A stretch of 64,000 bases of DNA, taken from the NCBI GenBank assembly GCA_011033025.1, contig WFMF01000107.1, forward strand, positions 407,889 through 471,888, given 5' to 3'. The position numbers and the translations under genes are program-made. Under the pieces are notes generated by a model. It was not told the DNA's origin. It worked only from the letters and a program-made list of their open reading frames with translations, and did not search any database. This DNA is from Beroe forskalii. Lineage: Eukaryota; Ctenophora; Nuda; Beroida; Beroidae. Of this stretch, positions 33,801 through 43,479 are shown piece by piece; position 1 is the first letter of the stretch; each line of letters opens with the position of its first letter.

Positions 33801-36800
33801 TTTTCAGAATAAGGTCCGTATTGAGAGATCCCACCTTTTCTGATGGTGCTGATGGCTATCTCCAAACTTCTCATTCCTCCTTCAACCATGATGCATACCA
33901 TTGGCAGGGGTACCTCTGGGGGTACAGCAAGTTAATAATAATCCTTAGTATATAGATCCTAAACTAGATACTTCACTCTGGGGGGTACAGCAGCAAGGGG
34001 GTGTCACTGTCCCAATTTTCCCAAACTCAAGAAAAAGTGGATTGGGACATTTGGGACAAATGGGACAGAGAAAATGGAACAAGTGGGACTTAAAAAGTGA
34101 ATGCAATTGCAAAAGGAGACAGAGAAAAAATGGGACACTAAAACTAAAAGTGAACTCGGACAGGGACAAATGGAACATTAGGACCAATTGGGACAAAAGT
34201 GAATGAGGCAACTGGGGCTCAAATGATTGTGTTTTTGAGTGGCAGTTTAGTGTTTTTGTCTCACAGCCTGTTACATAGCGGAACTTGCTGCGTTGCAACT
34301 GCCACTGTCTTTTTCCTATCATAGGACCATAGGTTTATAAGAGAAAAATAGAGATAGTCTGTGCAAAAATTATTTACAAAGGTTTTAGTGTTGGAATGTG
34401 TTCTTATGGGTCCCATGAAGGTCTCCAAAGAGTGTTAAGGTTCTACCCCTTGAGGAAATTTCAGGAGGGCCACGCCCTTTTTTGACCGTGGGAAATTTTG
34501 GTGAAAAATCGAAAATCCAAGTTTACATTCATATAAGTCATGTGGGTACTCTAAACCTATGTTTTCTGGGACGGGGAATCGATTCCAAGCATAATCTAAG
34601 CGCTATCGATCTTTCTTGACCCATTTTCGACCACGCCCATTTTTTGCGTATGGAATTTTTGAGGCCAAAATGCGATTTCTCAATGATTCTCAATATATGG
34701 CTTGTGGGTACTCTAAACCTATGTTTTCTGAGACGGGGAATCGATTCCAAGCATTATCTAAGCGCTATAGACCTTCCTTGACCCATCCTGACCACGCCCA
34801 CTTTTTGCATAAATGAAGTTCTTGAGGTTGAAATGTCATTTCTCGATGATTCACAATATATGGCATGTGGGTACTCTAAACCTATGTTCTCCGGGACGGG
34901 GAATCGATTCCAAACATTATCTAAGTGCTATCGACCTTTCTTGACCCATTTCTGACCACGCCCACTTTTTGCATACATGAAGTTCTTTAGGCTGAAATGT
35001 CATTTCTCGATGATTCACAATATGATATGGCAATGGCATGCGGGTACTCCAAACCTATATTTTCTGGGACGGGGAATCGATTCCAAGCATTATCTAAGCG
35101 CTATTGACATTTCTTGACCCATTTCTTACCACGCCCACTTTATGCGTACATGGAATTCTTGAGGCCAAAGTGTCATAATTCTTCGATAATTTACAATTTA
35201 TATGGCTTGTGGGTACTCTAATCCTATGTTTTTGGGATGTAGAATCGATCCTTCATACATGATATAAGAGCTATTAACAATTCATGCCCAATTTCTGACA
35301 ACGCCCAGCCATTTTCGATAATTCGACTTTTTCAATGTCATGCAATCTTTACTTACTCCTTTCTATCTGAATCTGGATGCTAACAGTTCCACTGTTTTCT
35401 CCGTTAACTCTCGAGCGCTGCTGTTGAACTTTAAAAGTTTGAAGAAGCAAGTCTGGACCATCCTAGTCATTGGCCTTCTTCACTGACCTCATAGAACAAT
35501 GCCATTTCCATATTTTCATCAAGGCAATTCTGGCGAAACTCTAATCCGGATTCCGCAAACAGTCTGACCGATTCCGCAAACAGGTACATGGTCTGACTAT
35601 GCCTTTGGTCAGTCGTGAATTTCCGACTAAAGTGGAGTATTGATTTCTCTTAGGTATGGTCGAGTGGTCGACCATACCTAAGTACCTCGTTAAATTCGAA
35701 TTTCGGAAGGCCACAAATGAAAAATCCTAGACAGTTTGTATGGCTTAGTTTGACTTAGGTACATGAAACCAGGGTGGAATCTGGTTCGTCAACAAACTCA
35801 AGTTCCAAACTGTGGAATTGAAATCGAGGTAACTGCATGTAACTTACACTGTTGCAAGGTACTTCCTATCATTTTATGAGTACTTTACTCATCATACATA
35901 CAGACCAAGCCGTCTCTTCAGGCGGAAGGATGTGATTTTGTAGTCTATGGATGTCTGCTTAACTTTAACTGCAAGGTGGACACGAAGTTATAGGTGAATT
36001 TGGAGTGTCTCTTTGAATGAGTCACTGATGTTTGTGGTCCTGCTGAGTCATGTGTGTTCTAGTAAGTAGAGGTTCACTACAAGTCACGATTCAGCCATGA
36101 CGTCAGTCTAGCTGGCGATCCTTCTTTTTTAGATAGAAATCAGGCCAATTTATAAGAGAAAAATAGAGATAGTCTGTGCAAAAATTATTTACAAAGGTTT
36201 TAGTGTTGGAATGTGTTCTTATGGGTCCCATGAAGGTCTCCAAAGAGTGTTAAGGTTCTACCCCTTGAGGAAATTTCAGGAGGGCCACGCCCTTTTTTGA
36301 CCGTGGGAAATTTTGGTGAAAAATCAAAAATCCAAGTTTACATTCATATAAGTCATGTGGGTACTCTAAACCTATGTTTTCTGGGACGGGGAATCGATTC
36401 CAAGCATAATCTAAGCGCTATCGATCTTTCTTGACCCATTTTCGACCACGCCCATTTTTTTTGGCGTATGGAATTTTTGAGGCCAAAATGCGATTTCTCA
36501 ATGATTCTCAATATATGGCTTGTGGGTACTCTAAACCTATGTTTTCTGAGACGGGGAATCGATTCCAAGCATTATCTAAGCGCTATAGACCTTCCTTGAC
36601 CCATCCTGACCACGCCCACTTTTTGCATAAATGAAGTTCTTGAGGTTGAAATGTCATTTCTCGATGATTCACAATATATGGCATGTGGGTACTCTAAACC
36701 TATGTTCTCCGGGACGGGGAATCGATTCCAAACATTATCTAAGTGCTATCGACCTTTCTTGACCCATTTCTGACCACGCCCACTTTTTGCATACATGAAG

Positions 36801-39800
36801 TTCTTTAGGCTGAAATGTCATTTCTCGATGATTCACAATATGATATGGCAATGGCATGCGGGTACTCCAAACCTATATTTTCTGGGACGGGGAATCGATT
36901 CCAAGCATTATCTAAGCGCTATTGACATTTCTTGACCCATTTCTTACCACGCCCACTTTATGCGTACATGGAATTCTTGAGGCCAAAGTGTCATAATTCT
37001 TCGATAATTTACAATTTATATGGCTTGTGGGTACTCTAATCCTATGTTTTTGGGATGTAGAATCGATCCTTCATACATGATATAAGAGCTATTAACAATT
37101 CATGCCCAATTTCTGACAACGCCCAGCCATTTTCGATAATTCGACTTTTTCAATGTCATGCAATCTTTACTTACTCCTTTCTATCTGAATCTGGATGCTA
37201 ACAGTTCCACTGTTTTCTCCGTTAACTCTCGAGCGCTGCTGTTGAACTTTAAAAGTTTGAAGAAGCAAGTCTGGACCATCCTAGTCATTGGCCTTCTTCA
37301 CTGACCTCATAGAACAATGCCATTTCCATATTTTCATCAAGGCAATTCTGGCGAAACTCTAATCCGGATTCCGCAAACAGTCTGACCGATTCCGCAAACA
37401 GGTACATGGTCTGACTATGCCTTTGGTCAGTCGTGAATTTCCGACTAAAGTGGAGTACTGACTTCCTTAGGTATGGTCGAGTGGTCGACCATACCTAAGT
37501 ACCTCGTTAAATTCGAATTTCGGAAGGCCACAAATGAAAAATCCTAGACAGTTTGTATGGCTTAGTTTGACTTAGGTACATGAAACCAGGGTGGAATCTG
37601 GTTCGTCAACAAACTCAAGTTCCAAACTGTGGAATTGAAATCGAGGTAACTGCATGTAACTTACACTGTTGCAAGGTACTTCCTATCATTTTATGAGTAC
37701 TTTACTCATCATACATACAGACCAAGCCGTCTCTTCAGGCGGAAGGATGTGATTTTGTAGTCTATGGATGTCTGCTTAACTTTAACTGCAAGGTGGACAC
37801 GAAGTTATAGGTGAATTTGGAGTGTCTCTTTGAATGAGTCACTGATGTTTGTGGTCCTGCTGAGTCATGTGTGTTCTAGTAAGTAGAGGTTCACTACAAG
37901 TCACGATTCAGCCATGACGTCAGTCTAGCTGGCGATCCTTCTTTTTTAGATAGAAATCAGGCCAATGCAAAGGATGGTAGGATGGTCTAAATACATCCGA
38001 CAGTGGCAGTTGACAATTGAGGATCCAAGATGGGCTTCCAGATAGATGGAAGCATAGTTATGGGTAAGGAGGATGTAGAGAGTAGATATTTGAGAAGTAT
38101 CAGGGTCCAGGACTTGTATCAGTGTATCTGACTGATGGATTAGCTCAGCATGCAGGTAGAGTATTCGATTCCAATACTGGTGTTTACTCTCACCAGATGA
38201 TCATTTCTCTGATGATGCTGACACAGTTCACTCTCGTGTGAAGATTTCTGGACAGAACAACCATAAAGTATGAGTATTCAAGAAGACATCCACATACAAA
38301 GAAGGGCTGTCAGAAAATTTCTGACAGCCTCTTCTTTTGTATGTGGGATGTCTTCTTGAATACTTGGTCATACCATTTCGACCATTTCTGAAATGGGTCA
38401 GAAATGGTCGTCAGCGCTGGGATAGTGGGATGGCGATTGGGATCGAAATAATCATCGTCATAATATGTCTCTCGAATCATAATCAGAAAATGATATTTCG
38501 CCGGTTTCGGCCTAAATATATTCTATATGCACAATAATTGAATAATGGGCGTGACCTGGAATCGGCTTGGAAATGTTCATGGAAGTAAATAATGAATATG
38601 AAATAGATTACCCGCCTCACTGCCTCAGGAAAGGTTGGTTTCCGTTCAGATCACCCTCATGTCTTTAGATCGAACCACATGCCTTTTACAACGAGAAATG
38701 GCATTTTGGCCTCAAGAATTCCATGTACTCAAAGAGTGAGCGTGATCAGAAATTGCCAAAAAAGGTCAATAGCGCTTAGATAATGCTTGGAATCGATTCC
38801 CCGTCCCAGAAAACATGGGTTTAGAGTACTCACAAGCCATATACTGTGAATTATCGAGAAATTACATTTTGGCCTCACAGCTTCCATAAACAAAAAAGTG
38901 GGCGTGGTCAGAAATGGGTCAAGAAAGGTCGATAGCACTTAGATTATGCTTGGAATCGATTCCCCATGCCAGAAAACATGAGTTTAGAGTACCCACATGC
39001 CATACATTGTGAATCATCGAGAAATGACATTTTGGCCTCAAGAACTTCATGTACGCAAAAAGTGGGCGTGGTCAAAAATGGGTCAAGAAAGGTCTATAGC
39101 GCTTACATAATGCTTGGAATCGATTCCCCGTCCCAGAAAACATAGGTTTAGAGTACCCACAAGCCATATATTGTGAATCATTGAGAAATCGCATTTTGGC
39201 CTCAAAAATTCCATACGCAAAAAATGGGCGTGGTCGAAAATGGGTCAAGAAAGATCGATAGCGCTTAGATTATGCTTGGAATCGATTCCCCGTCCCAGAA
39301 AACATAGGTTTAGAGTACCCACATGACTTATATGAATGTAAACTTGGTTTTCGATTTTCACCAAAATTTCCCACGGTCAAAAAAGGGCGTGGTCCTCCTG
39401 AAATTTCCTCAAGGGGTAGAACCTTAACACTCTTTGGAGACCTTTATGGGACCCATTAGAACACATTCCAACACTAAAACCTTTGTAAATAATTTTTGCA
39501 CAGATGTTCCCATTTTTAGCAAATAATGACCTTATAAGGTTTTGGGATAGGGAAGTTGAAACACTTAACCACTGCAAGAAACACAACCAAAATATGTACT
39601 TAATATAGCAGCATAGATCAATGTAAAAAATTATTAAAAATTACTGATCTTTTCAAGTTTTTGTTTGTCCCAAATGTTTCAACAACCAGTCCCAAACTCA
39701 GAAAAAGTAAATTTGGACAGGGACAATCCGACAATTGGGACAGTGACACTCCCCCTATTTCTTCTCTTTGTCCTTAGCCTAACCGTGAGTCTAACGGCCT

Positions 39801-41207
39801 ACACAAACCCCAACCTTTTCTCCGAGTCGAAATACTACGAGATGATAGTGTGTTGAGATTTGAGAGGTTGACTCACTGTGCTTCATGAAGATGTCGCAGA
39901 TCAGGGTCTCCAGGGCTGCTCTGAAGCCGTACTCTATGCCGTCCGTCCCTGTGGTGCCGTCGTCCACCAGAAAATGGTGCGTGTGGTTGGGGTCCAGCGT
40001 GGCGTAGCCTTTGTCCGGCGGCTCTATCGGGTAACACGTCACCTCACGTTGCTAGGGGGGTTAACACGTCACCTCACGTTGCTAAGGGGGTTAACACGTC
40101 ACCTCACGTTGCTAGGGGGGTTAACACGTCACCTCACGTTGCTAAGGGGGTTAACACGTCACCTCACGTTGCTAGGTGGTAAGCACTTACCCCGCCAAAG
40201 TGCTGACTTACCCCGCCAAAGTGGCCTCTGTTCGCGTGGAGCAGCAGCTCATTCTTCCAAGTTTTGCCCCAGTTGCCCACGCCTATGGTAGGTATTCTGG
40301 TGGTTGAGATACTCTGACTGATTACGTCTCCCACCAGCTTCATAACACCCTGTACAAGATGTGATATAAGTTAATGACTTCGTATCACTCATACAATCAC
40401 CCTAGAATGTATAACTACTTAGGTTTTTATATGTACTTTAGAGGCGTAAGACGAACTCGCAGAAAATATAAAGCCCTGCGACAGCAGAGCTTTATATGAT
40501 TCAAATGTCGATAGCTCAGCTGAAGACATTTTAATGATTCCTTGTTCACAGCAGCTTTAATAGCCATTCAGGAAATAAATTGATATGAAAGACTTCTGTG
40601 GTAGCAGAATTGAAGGATTACTCACGCAGTGTTGTCCCCCAGTTATAATCCAGGCGTGTGTAGACTTGGCCGCGTTCAGGAGGCCTTGTTGGAAGGAGGC
40701 ACAGATGTCTTGGGGCACGTTGAAACTCTTAGCTCCCCCTGACACTGATATCAACAGATCTGGGAGTTGGGGAAAAGTTACTCGGATAATTCATAACGAG
40801 ATGGTTTCAAGCATATGCCTGCGTGGTTTCTCTTTGAAAAGAATCTGAAACACTAAGATTTTGAGTTATGAGAATGCGATCAAGTGATAGGTTGATCATC
40901 ATTTTTCTATCAAATCATTCTGACATTCTCCTGTAATTTTATTGCCTTTGTTATAAACAAAGACTCTAGATAACCACAATCTTCTGCTATGGACAAAACA
41001 GTGACAAGTTTCCAAGCAAAGTTTCAGGTATTATGACTAGTCGAGACTTACCAGGCTCCCCAAAGTTTCAGGTATTATGACTAATCAGGACTTACCAGGC
41101 TCCCCTAGCTTCCAGAAATCTGAGAACAGGGACTTCAAATACTCGATCCTCGCCTTCTCGCTGTAGTCCTTGGCAATCCTCATGTACTGAGCCTCATCCA
41201 CACACTC
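17729..41207 (-). CDS. TRPM2-like cation channel with NUDT9-homology tail, 28 exons, N-terminus missing
   Basis: Twenty-eight minus-strand exons, nearly all with GT-AG borders and matching phases, encode about 1455 residues; human TRPM2 has about 1500. Order: TRPM homology regions, six membrane segments, pore, TRP helix, coiled coil, then a NUDT9-H-like domain marked by GRTGLKGRG...GPNH, RWYK, NTDNAW and a final WQ...LLKKA segment. Expected role: a plasma-membrane, Ca2+-permeable cation channel gated by ADP-ribose and Ca2+ in known homologues. The first recognised exon starts with a 3' splice site, so at least one upstream exon is absent from 41213-41919 before the inverted arm begins. Arrays or small duplications flank many exons. 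The boundary between exons 19 and 20 (S5) is the least certain part of the model. Confidence 0.88.
17880..18395. repeat. Palindromic 18-bp array in the last channel intron
   Basis: About 28 units of TACCATGGTAACTATAGT variants. Both unit halves are self-complementary, so long frames occur on either strand. The array ends about 15 bp before the exon 28 acceptor. Confidence 0.95.
18505..18900 (-). repeat. Duplicated splice flanks around channel exon 27
   Basis: The acceptor flank GTAGATCTGAAACACATTG recurs as TTTAGATCTGAAACACATTG near 18790 and 18838. The donor flank GCTCACCTCTATTGA recurs as GCTGACCTCTATTGA near 18551. Copies lie on both sides of the exon. Confidence 0.8.
18941..19015 (-). 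repeat. 33-bp duplication of the exon 26 donor
   Basis: Two donors 33 nt apart (after 18980 and after 18947). The distal one would add 11 residues in frame, ending again in SKHQM. Confidence 0.85.
19190..19600 (+). repeat. Interspersed repeat, CCCC-start family (copy in channel intron)
   Basis: Shares blocks with 965-1830 in the same order. It fills the intron between channel exons 25 and 26 and ends about 35 bp from the exon 25 donor. Confidence 0.7.
19750..20640 (-). repeat. Composite minisatellite abutting the exon 25 acceptor
   Basis: 11-bp CATGTCAAAAC/T units and longer GTGGTGCTTGAAGTGTTAGA units. The acceptor flank on the minus strand (GGTTTTGACATTTGACAG) is made of the same 11-bp motif. 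Confidence 0.9.
20790..21190 (-). repeat. 36-bp minisatellite abutting the exon 24 donor
   Basis: About ten units of CCCCTGATAATGACGTCATC plus AACTCCCCACTCTAA. The last degenerate unit (CCCCTGACAACGACG) runs into the exon 24 donor at 21193. Confidence 0.9.
21800..23370 (-). repeat. 32-bp exon 24 acceptor array with embedded exon fragments
   Basis: About 45 units. On the minus strand each holds TATATCCTCAG|ATAGTCGGAGTGACAG, a usable 3' splice site plus the first bases of exon 24. Three longer units (about 21945, 22129 and 23275) also copy the next 65 or so bases of exon 24 (AQLIEAECMVLH) and end at a GGTAAC that could act as a donor. They would be candidate extra mini-exons. Confidence 0.93.
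23435..25799 (-). CDS. TRPM2-like exons 20-23: pore, S6 and TRP helix
   Basis: Exons 25799-25573 (YCVASEALLYPFHERP, pore helix and FGDLD filter region), 25406-25266 (extracellular turret), 23943-23749 (GLLNYYMCFCM to NLLIAIFSNTY, S6) and 23602-23435 (YKTQRASVIVEFEERPW, TRP helix region). The filter FGDLD corresponds to FGQIP of vertebrate TRPM2/4. Exon 21 may start further upstream, at about 25450, because a second in-phase acceptor keeps the same frame open. The turret is long and contains NIS as a possible N-glycosylation site. Exon 22 uses the last acceptor of a roughly 1.1 kb array of 26-bp units. Confidence 0.85.
23934..25130 (-). repeat. 26-bp exon 22 acceptor array (about 40 units)
   Basis: On the minus strand each unit is AACTTTGCGCAG|CATTCTGTGAATAT, repeating the acceptor and first bases of exon 22. 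The real exon uses the last acceptor (exon start 23943). The unit length is not a multiple of three. Degeneration is strongest at the far end (24970-25120). Confidence 0.95.
25885..28417 (-). CDS. TRPM2-like exons 16-19: S1 to start of S5
   Basis: Exons 28417-28284 (S1, VKFILNGITYLMFL), 27661-27522 (S1-S2; S2 ends in PIEISQ), 26488-26322 (S3, YNVVDLLAIAVFSVAF) and 26052-25885 (S4 to S5, GPKIFMLKRMAVDLFFFLF). The E-x-x-Q of S2 and N-x-x-D of S3 match the four residues that bind intracellular Ca2+ in TRPM2, TRPM4, TRPM5 and TRPM8. Exon 19 is modelled to end at 25885 (phase 2) because only this donor joins the next exon without a stop. A better-looking GTAGGG donor at 25895 breaks the frame. The S4/S5 linker matches the family well. 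Confidence 0.85.
26489..27521 (-). other. Channel intron 17, no feature seen
   Basis: AT-rich single-copy sequence between exons 18 and 17. No frame, repeat or RNA gene recognised. Confidence 0.6.
27664..28170 (-). repeat. Minisatellite upstream of the exon 17 acceptor
   Basis: Units of AGTGGTGTCAGTGTGG and AGTGGTGTCAGGGTAG. On the transcribed strand this is a pyrimidine-rich tract running into the acceptor at 27662. Confidence 0.9.
28548..31719 (-). CDS. TRPM2-like exons 9-15: MHR3/4 and pre-S1 linker
   Basis: Exons 31719-31624, 31464-31312, 30829-30716, 30440-30328, 29335-29252, 29046-28845 and 28636-28548. Features include DELEQLMLFAITKQRTAFVK (family pattern VALV..R..FVKLLL), EVQLHDVGSLL, NPFDLMTVYCALDN and a final FPPMPVFLKY segment before S1. 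The exon 12 donor at 30328 lies at the edge of a 42-bp array copied from that exon's own 3' end. About ten residues usual between the MGE of exon 14 and the pre-S1 FPP motif are missing, so a micro-exon may be hidden in 28637-28844. Confidence 0.83.
28750..28850 (-). repeat. Duplicated exon 14 donor (about 46-bp unit, two copies)
   Basis: GGAGAG|GTGCACCCTAGCAC and the following CTTTCTTCTTGGTATGTT occur twice. The inner copy is the modelled donor at 28844. Confidence 0.85.
29150..29252 (-). repeat. Two-unit duplication next to the exon 13 donor
   Basis: GGAATTCAGGTGGGAAACCC with CCAGTTTAGAGT occurs twice, starting six bases from the donor at 29251. Confidence 0.8.
29565..30370 (-). repeat. 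42-bp exon 12 donor array (about 19 units)
   Basis: Each unit repeats the last 38 or so bases of exon 12 (SRTPMATGIIVHR) and its donor CACAG|GTAGAG. The unit is 14 codons long, but the frame meets TAG right after the donor, so skipping the first donor would truncate the protein. Confidence 0.95.
30895..30995 (+). repeat. Short triplicated intronic sequence
   Basis: Three copies of GATATGAAACATTACTTCATTC with TTACCTTATC, in the intron between channel exons 10 and 11. Confidence 0.8.
31720..32440 (-). repeat. 45-bp array at the exon 9 acceptor (about 16 units)
   Basis: The real acceptor reads CTGGTATCCTTTGCAG. The array units read CTGGTGTCCTTTGTAA, so they copy the pyrimidine tract but lack the terminal AG. 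Confidence 0.93.
32654..41207 (-). CDS. TRPM2-like exons 1-8: N-terminal TRPM homology regions
   Basis: Exons 41207-41096, 40759-40626, 40349-40212, 40042-39877, 33915-33835, 33347-33258, 33075-32893 and 32748-32654. Recognisable TRPM signatures in order: LLISVSGGAKSF, AWIITGGQHCGVMKLVGD, IGVGNWGKT, THHFLVDDGTTG, VPLPMVCIMVEGG, VVLKGSGRASDIL and MRLAITWGHSKIAREFIF. In TRPM2 this region (MHR1/2) forms the nucleotide-binding cytosolic layer. Intron 4 (33916-39876) is inflated by the large foldback element. Exon 4 begins at one of five tandem acceptor copies, and exons 1 and 3 have duplicated donors. Confidence 0.88.
34334..37965 (+). repeat. 1.8 kb tandem direct duplication inside the foldback
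   Basis: 34334-36148 and 36149-37965 are almost identical; only a few substitutions and small indels were noticed. The duplicated block contains the perfect palindrome CTTAGGTATGGTCGAGTGG... at 35648-35681. The near identity indicates a recent event or an assembly duplication. Confidence 0.93.
38272..38367. repeat. Long hairpin within the foldback centre
   Basis: AGTATTCAAGAAGACATCCA... pairs with its complement over about 45 bp around a very short loop. Confidence 0.9.
40023..40180 (-). repeat. 30-bp array at the exon 4 acceptor (5 copies)
   Basis: On the minus strand each unit has CAACGTGAG|GTGACGTGTTA. In the real exon this continues TAC (V-T-C-Y). In the four upstream copies it reads TAA, so their use would stop translation. 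Confidence 0.9.
40181..40225 (-). repeat. 21-nt duplication of the exon 3 donor
   Basis: CTTTGGCGGG|GTAAGT occurs twice, 21 nt apart. Using the distal donor would insert VSQHFGG in frame. Confidence 0.85.
40434..40550. mobile_element. Partial serial-hairpin element in channel intron 2
   Basis: TACTTTAGAGGCGTAAGACG and the following GCAGAAAATATAAAGCCCTG match the right part of 17058-17227 in reverse complement. The third palindrome is missing. It lies between channel exons 2 and 3. Confidence 0.55.
41000..41110 (-). repeat. 44-nt duplication of the exon 1 donor
   Basis: GGGGAGCCTG|GTAAGTC occurs twice, separated by AGTTTCAGGTATTATGACTA. The distal donor is out of frame. Confidence 0.85.
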
Positions 41208-41212
41208 CTGCA

Positions 41213-41919
41213 AAGGATCAGTGTATAAGTGTCGAGCTAGCCTTCTTATTTGATTGGAACACACGACCAAAAGTCGAAACATGGAATTTCAAAAAGGTAA
41301 GAGCACTACTCCTTCTACATCAAGACAATCTTTCCGAAGGCTGTGTTTTTGGTGAGCATGTGACCTCTATCTCAAAAGGAACCCAAGATATTCCAATTTC
41401 AAATTTTCGCTTATGCGGGGGTATGAAAAAGGGGTAAAAATGGGAGTTCCTTATGGAATATCTTGGGCAACTTTTTTCTGGTGCAACTTTAGACTATAAG
41501 CAACTCAGAAACGTTTCTACAATTATGATAATGGTCAATTTGCCTGCGGTAGAGCCAAATTTAGCAGTACCACTTTTTTACCCCTTTGCGCTTAGCGAAA
41601 AAGGGGTTTTTGGGGATTATCTCGAAAACGGTTCGAGATAACGACTTGAAACCTTGACCCGCCCAACCAAATGTGACCATTGCGCACATTTTAGACTGGT
41701 CGTTGACCTCTCTATCTCAAAAGGAAGCAGAGATATGGCCTCTTAAAGTTTTACCCCACGCGTGGGTAAAAAAGGGGTAAAAAATCAAGGTTCCCCAAGG
41801 ATTTTCTTGGGCAACTTTTTTTTGGTGATTCTTGGGCCTATGGACTACCGAATTCCGTTCTAACATCTTTGGGAGGATTTAGTTCACGGGGGGTTACAGC
41901 CTGGGGCAGATACATCCCT
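41213..41919. other. Between first recognised channel exon and right arm, no exon seen
   Basis: Contains two degenerate modules with AAAAGGAA and CTTGGGCAACTTTTTT, related to the CCAAAAGGAACC modules of the 2896-7555 foldback. No initiator exon of the channel was recognised. Confidence 0.55.
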
Positions 41920-43479
41920 TACTATTATATGGCACTATTATCACGCCCTCAGCTGACCAATCAGAGCGCGCCATTCTACGAAAATATACCTCATCGGACA
42001 TAATGATCACGGACTTTGGTTTCACCTAAAACTTAAAGTACATTTTAATATTCACGATTGATCCAGCCACGTCAAATTTACAACAAAAATTTGAATACTT
42101 GAATCGAAGATTTTTCAACATTTTTCGATGATTGATGATAATAAATTTTTATATCGCAACTACTGAGCCAGAGCATGAAAAAGAACTACAATTTCCTAAA
42201 GAATTTTATAATTTGCACGTTAATAAAAGAGATGAAGTCTTCCTAGAAGTTTTAAGTGGAATTAATTTTCACCGACCTGAAAATCACGGACATTAGTATC
42301 ACGGAAATTTGTTTCACAGACATTAATTATATTCACGTTGAGGTGCCCAGGGTGACTGTTATGTCCATGATTACCATGTCCGATAAGGTATAGAATTAAT
42401 AAGAATTAATTTATAAGTTTTATGAAAAAGTTCGCTCAGAGTCAGAGAGAAGATTATCGAATTAAAAAGTTAGATTCGAAGTTGGAAGATTAATGGTGAT
42501 TTTTAATTTCGAAAACTTATTGTACGCGGATAAGATATTTCGTTTCAAGATAACATTCAATTTGACAAAACATGATTTTGTCAGTTTACTTTTTATATTT
42601 TTAAGGAGTGAGGATTTGATATTTATGAATTATAAAACTCGTTTCATTGACTCATTTAATTATTTTTGCTCATGAAAGTCACAATTCACATGAATTACAA
42701 TTACGAGTGAGCTATGATAAAGACGTCATGAAGTCATCAATTCACCAATTTTCCCTACTTTTGACGCAATCTCAACAACAAACTAAGACTCTGGCAGATG
42801 TTATGAAGAAGTGAAATATAAACCGAATAAAATGTGCGCGTATTCCAATACAGCAAAGTGATCGTTCGTGATTTAAACTGAAGTAACTGGGAAGTTTGGT
42901 TTAATCGTTTGTGAAAAGCAACATCGTGAACAAAATTAGCATCATTTTTTGCATTTGGCAAAAATTTACAATCAAAAAAGTCTGATGAAATAAATTAATC
43001 GAATTGTCAGCTTTTTGTTGATCAGATTGAAAGGAATAATAAATCATTTGATTGGATCATTTTAGCAGCTTAAGAGCTTTCAGCATCATTGTTTTCAGAA
43101 TGTTATGATTCATAGCCGTCATTGCAACACAAATATTAAAAAAATTGTCGAAAAATTCACACCCGAGAAATGAGGAATGTTTATGTTTGTTTTGGATTGT
43201 TAATCGACTCAAGGGCTCTCATTGTTTGCAAGTCCAGACTAGTGTACTTCTTTTTCCCTGGGGATGAAATATGATATTATTACGCTCCTTGTATAGGATA
43301 TTGTAAAGGTACCCGCCCCCGGGGAGCACAAACATGAGGCGTGCTACTTTGCGCGCATTCACTTCGCAAAGTTATTTTGGAAGTGGATGCATGCATTAGT
43401 ATGATTCATTGATTCAGATTGCCGTTGCCCGTCTTAAACAACCCCAAGTCCCTGCGACAGTTTACCTTGGATCTAACAA

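Larger units (their letters stand above)
33999..39763. mobile_element. 5.8 kb foldback element in channel intron 4
   Basis: The ends are inverted (GGTGTCACTGTCCCAATT at the left, its complement at 39745-39763), and 34360-35200 pairs with 38690-39502. Internally it consists of roughly 175-bp modules with GACCACGCCCA, GGGAATCGATTCCAAGCAT and GTGGGTACTCTAAACCTATG. No transposase frame seen. It resembles the 2896-7555 element in having CCACGCCC modules and no coding capacity. Confidence 0.8.

Noticed and set aside
38130..38185. tRNA-like TAGCTCAG...GGTAGAG...ATTCGATTCC near 38140
   Set aside because: The A-box-like and B-box-like motifs are separated by only a few bases, leaving no anticodon arm, and no acceptor stem forms.
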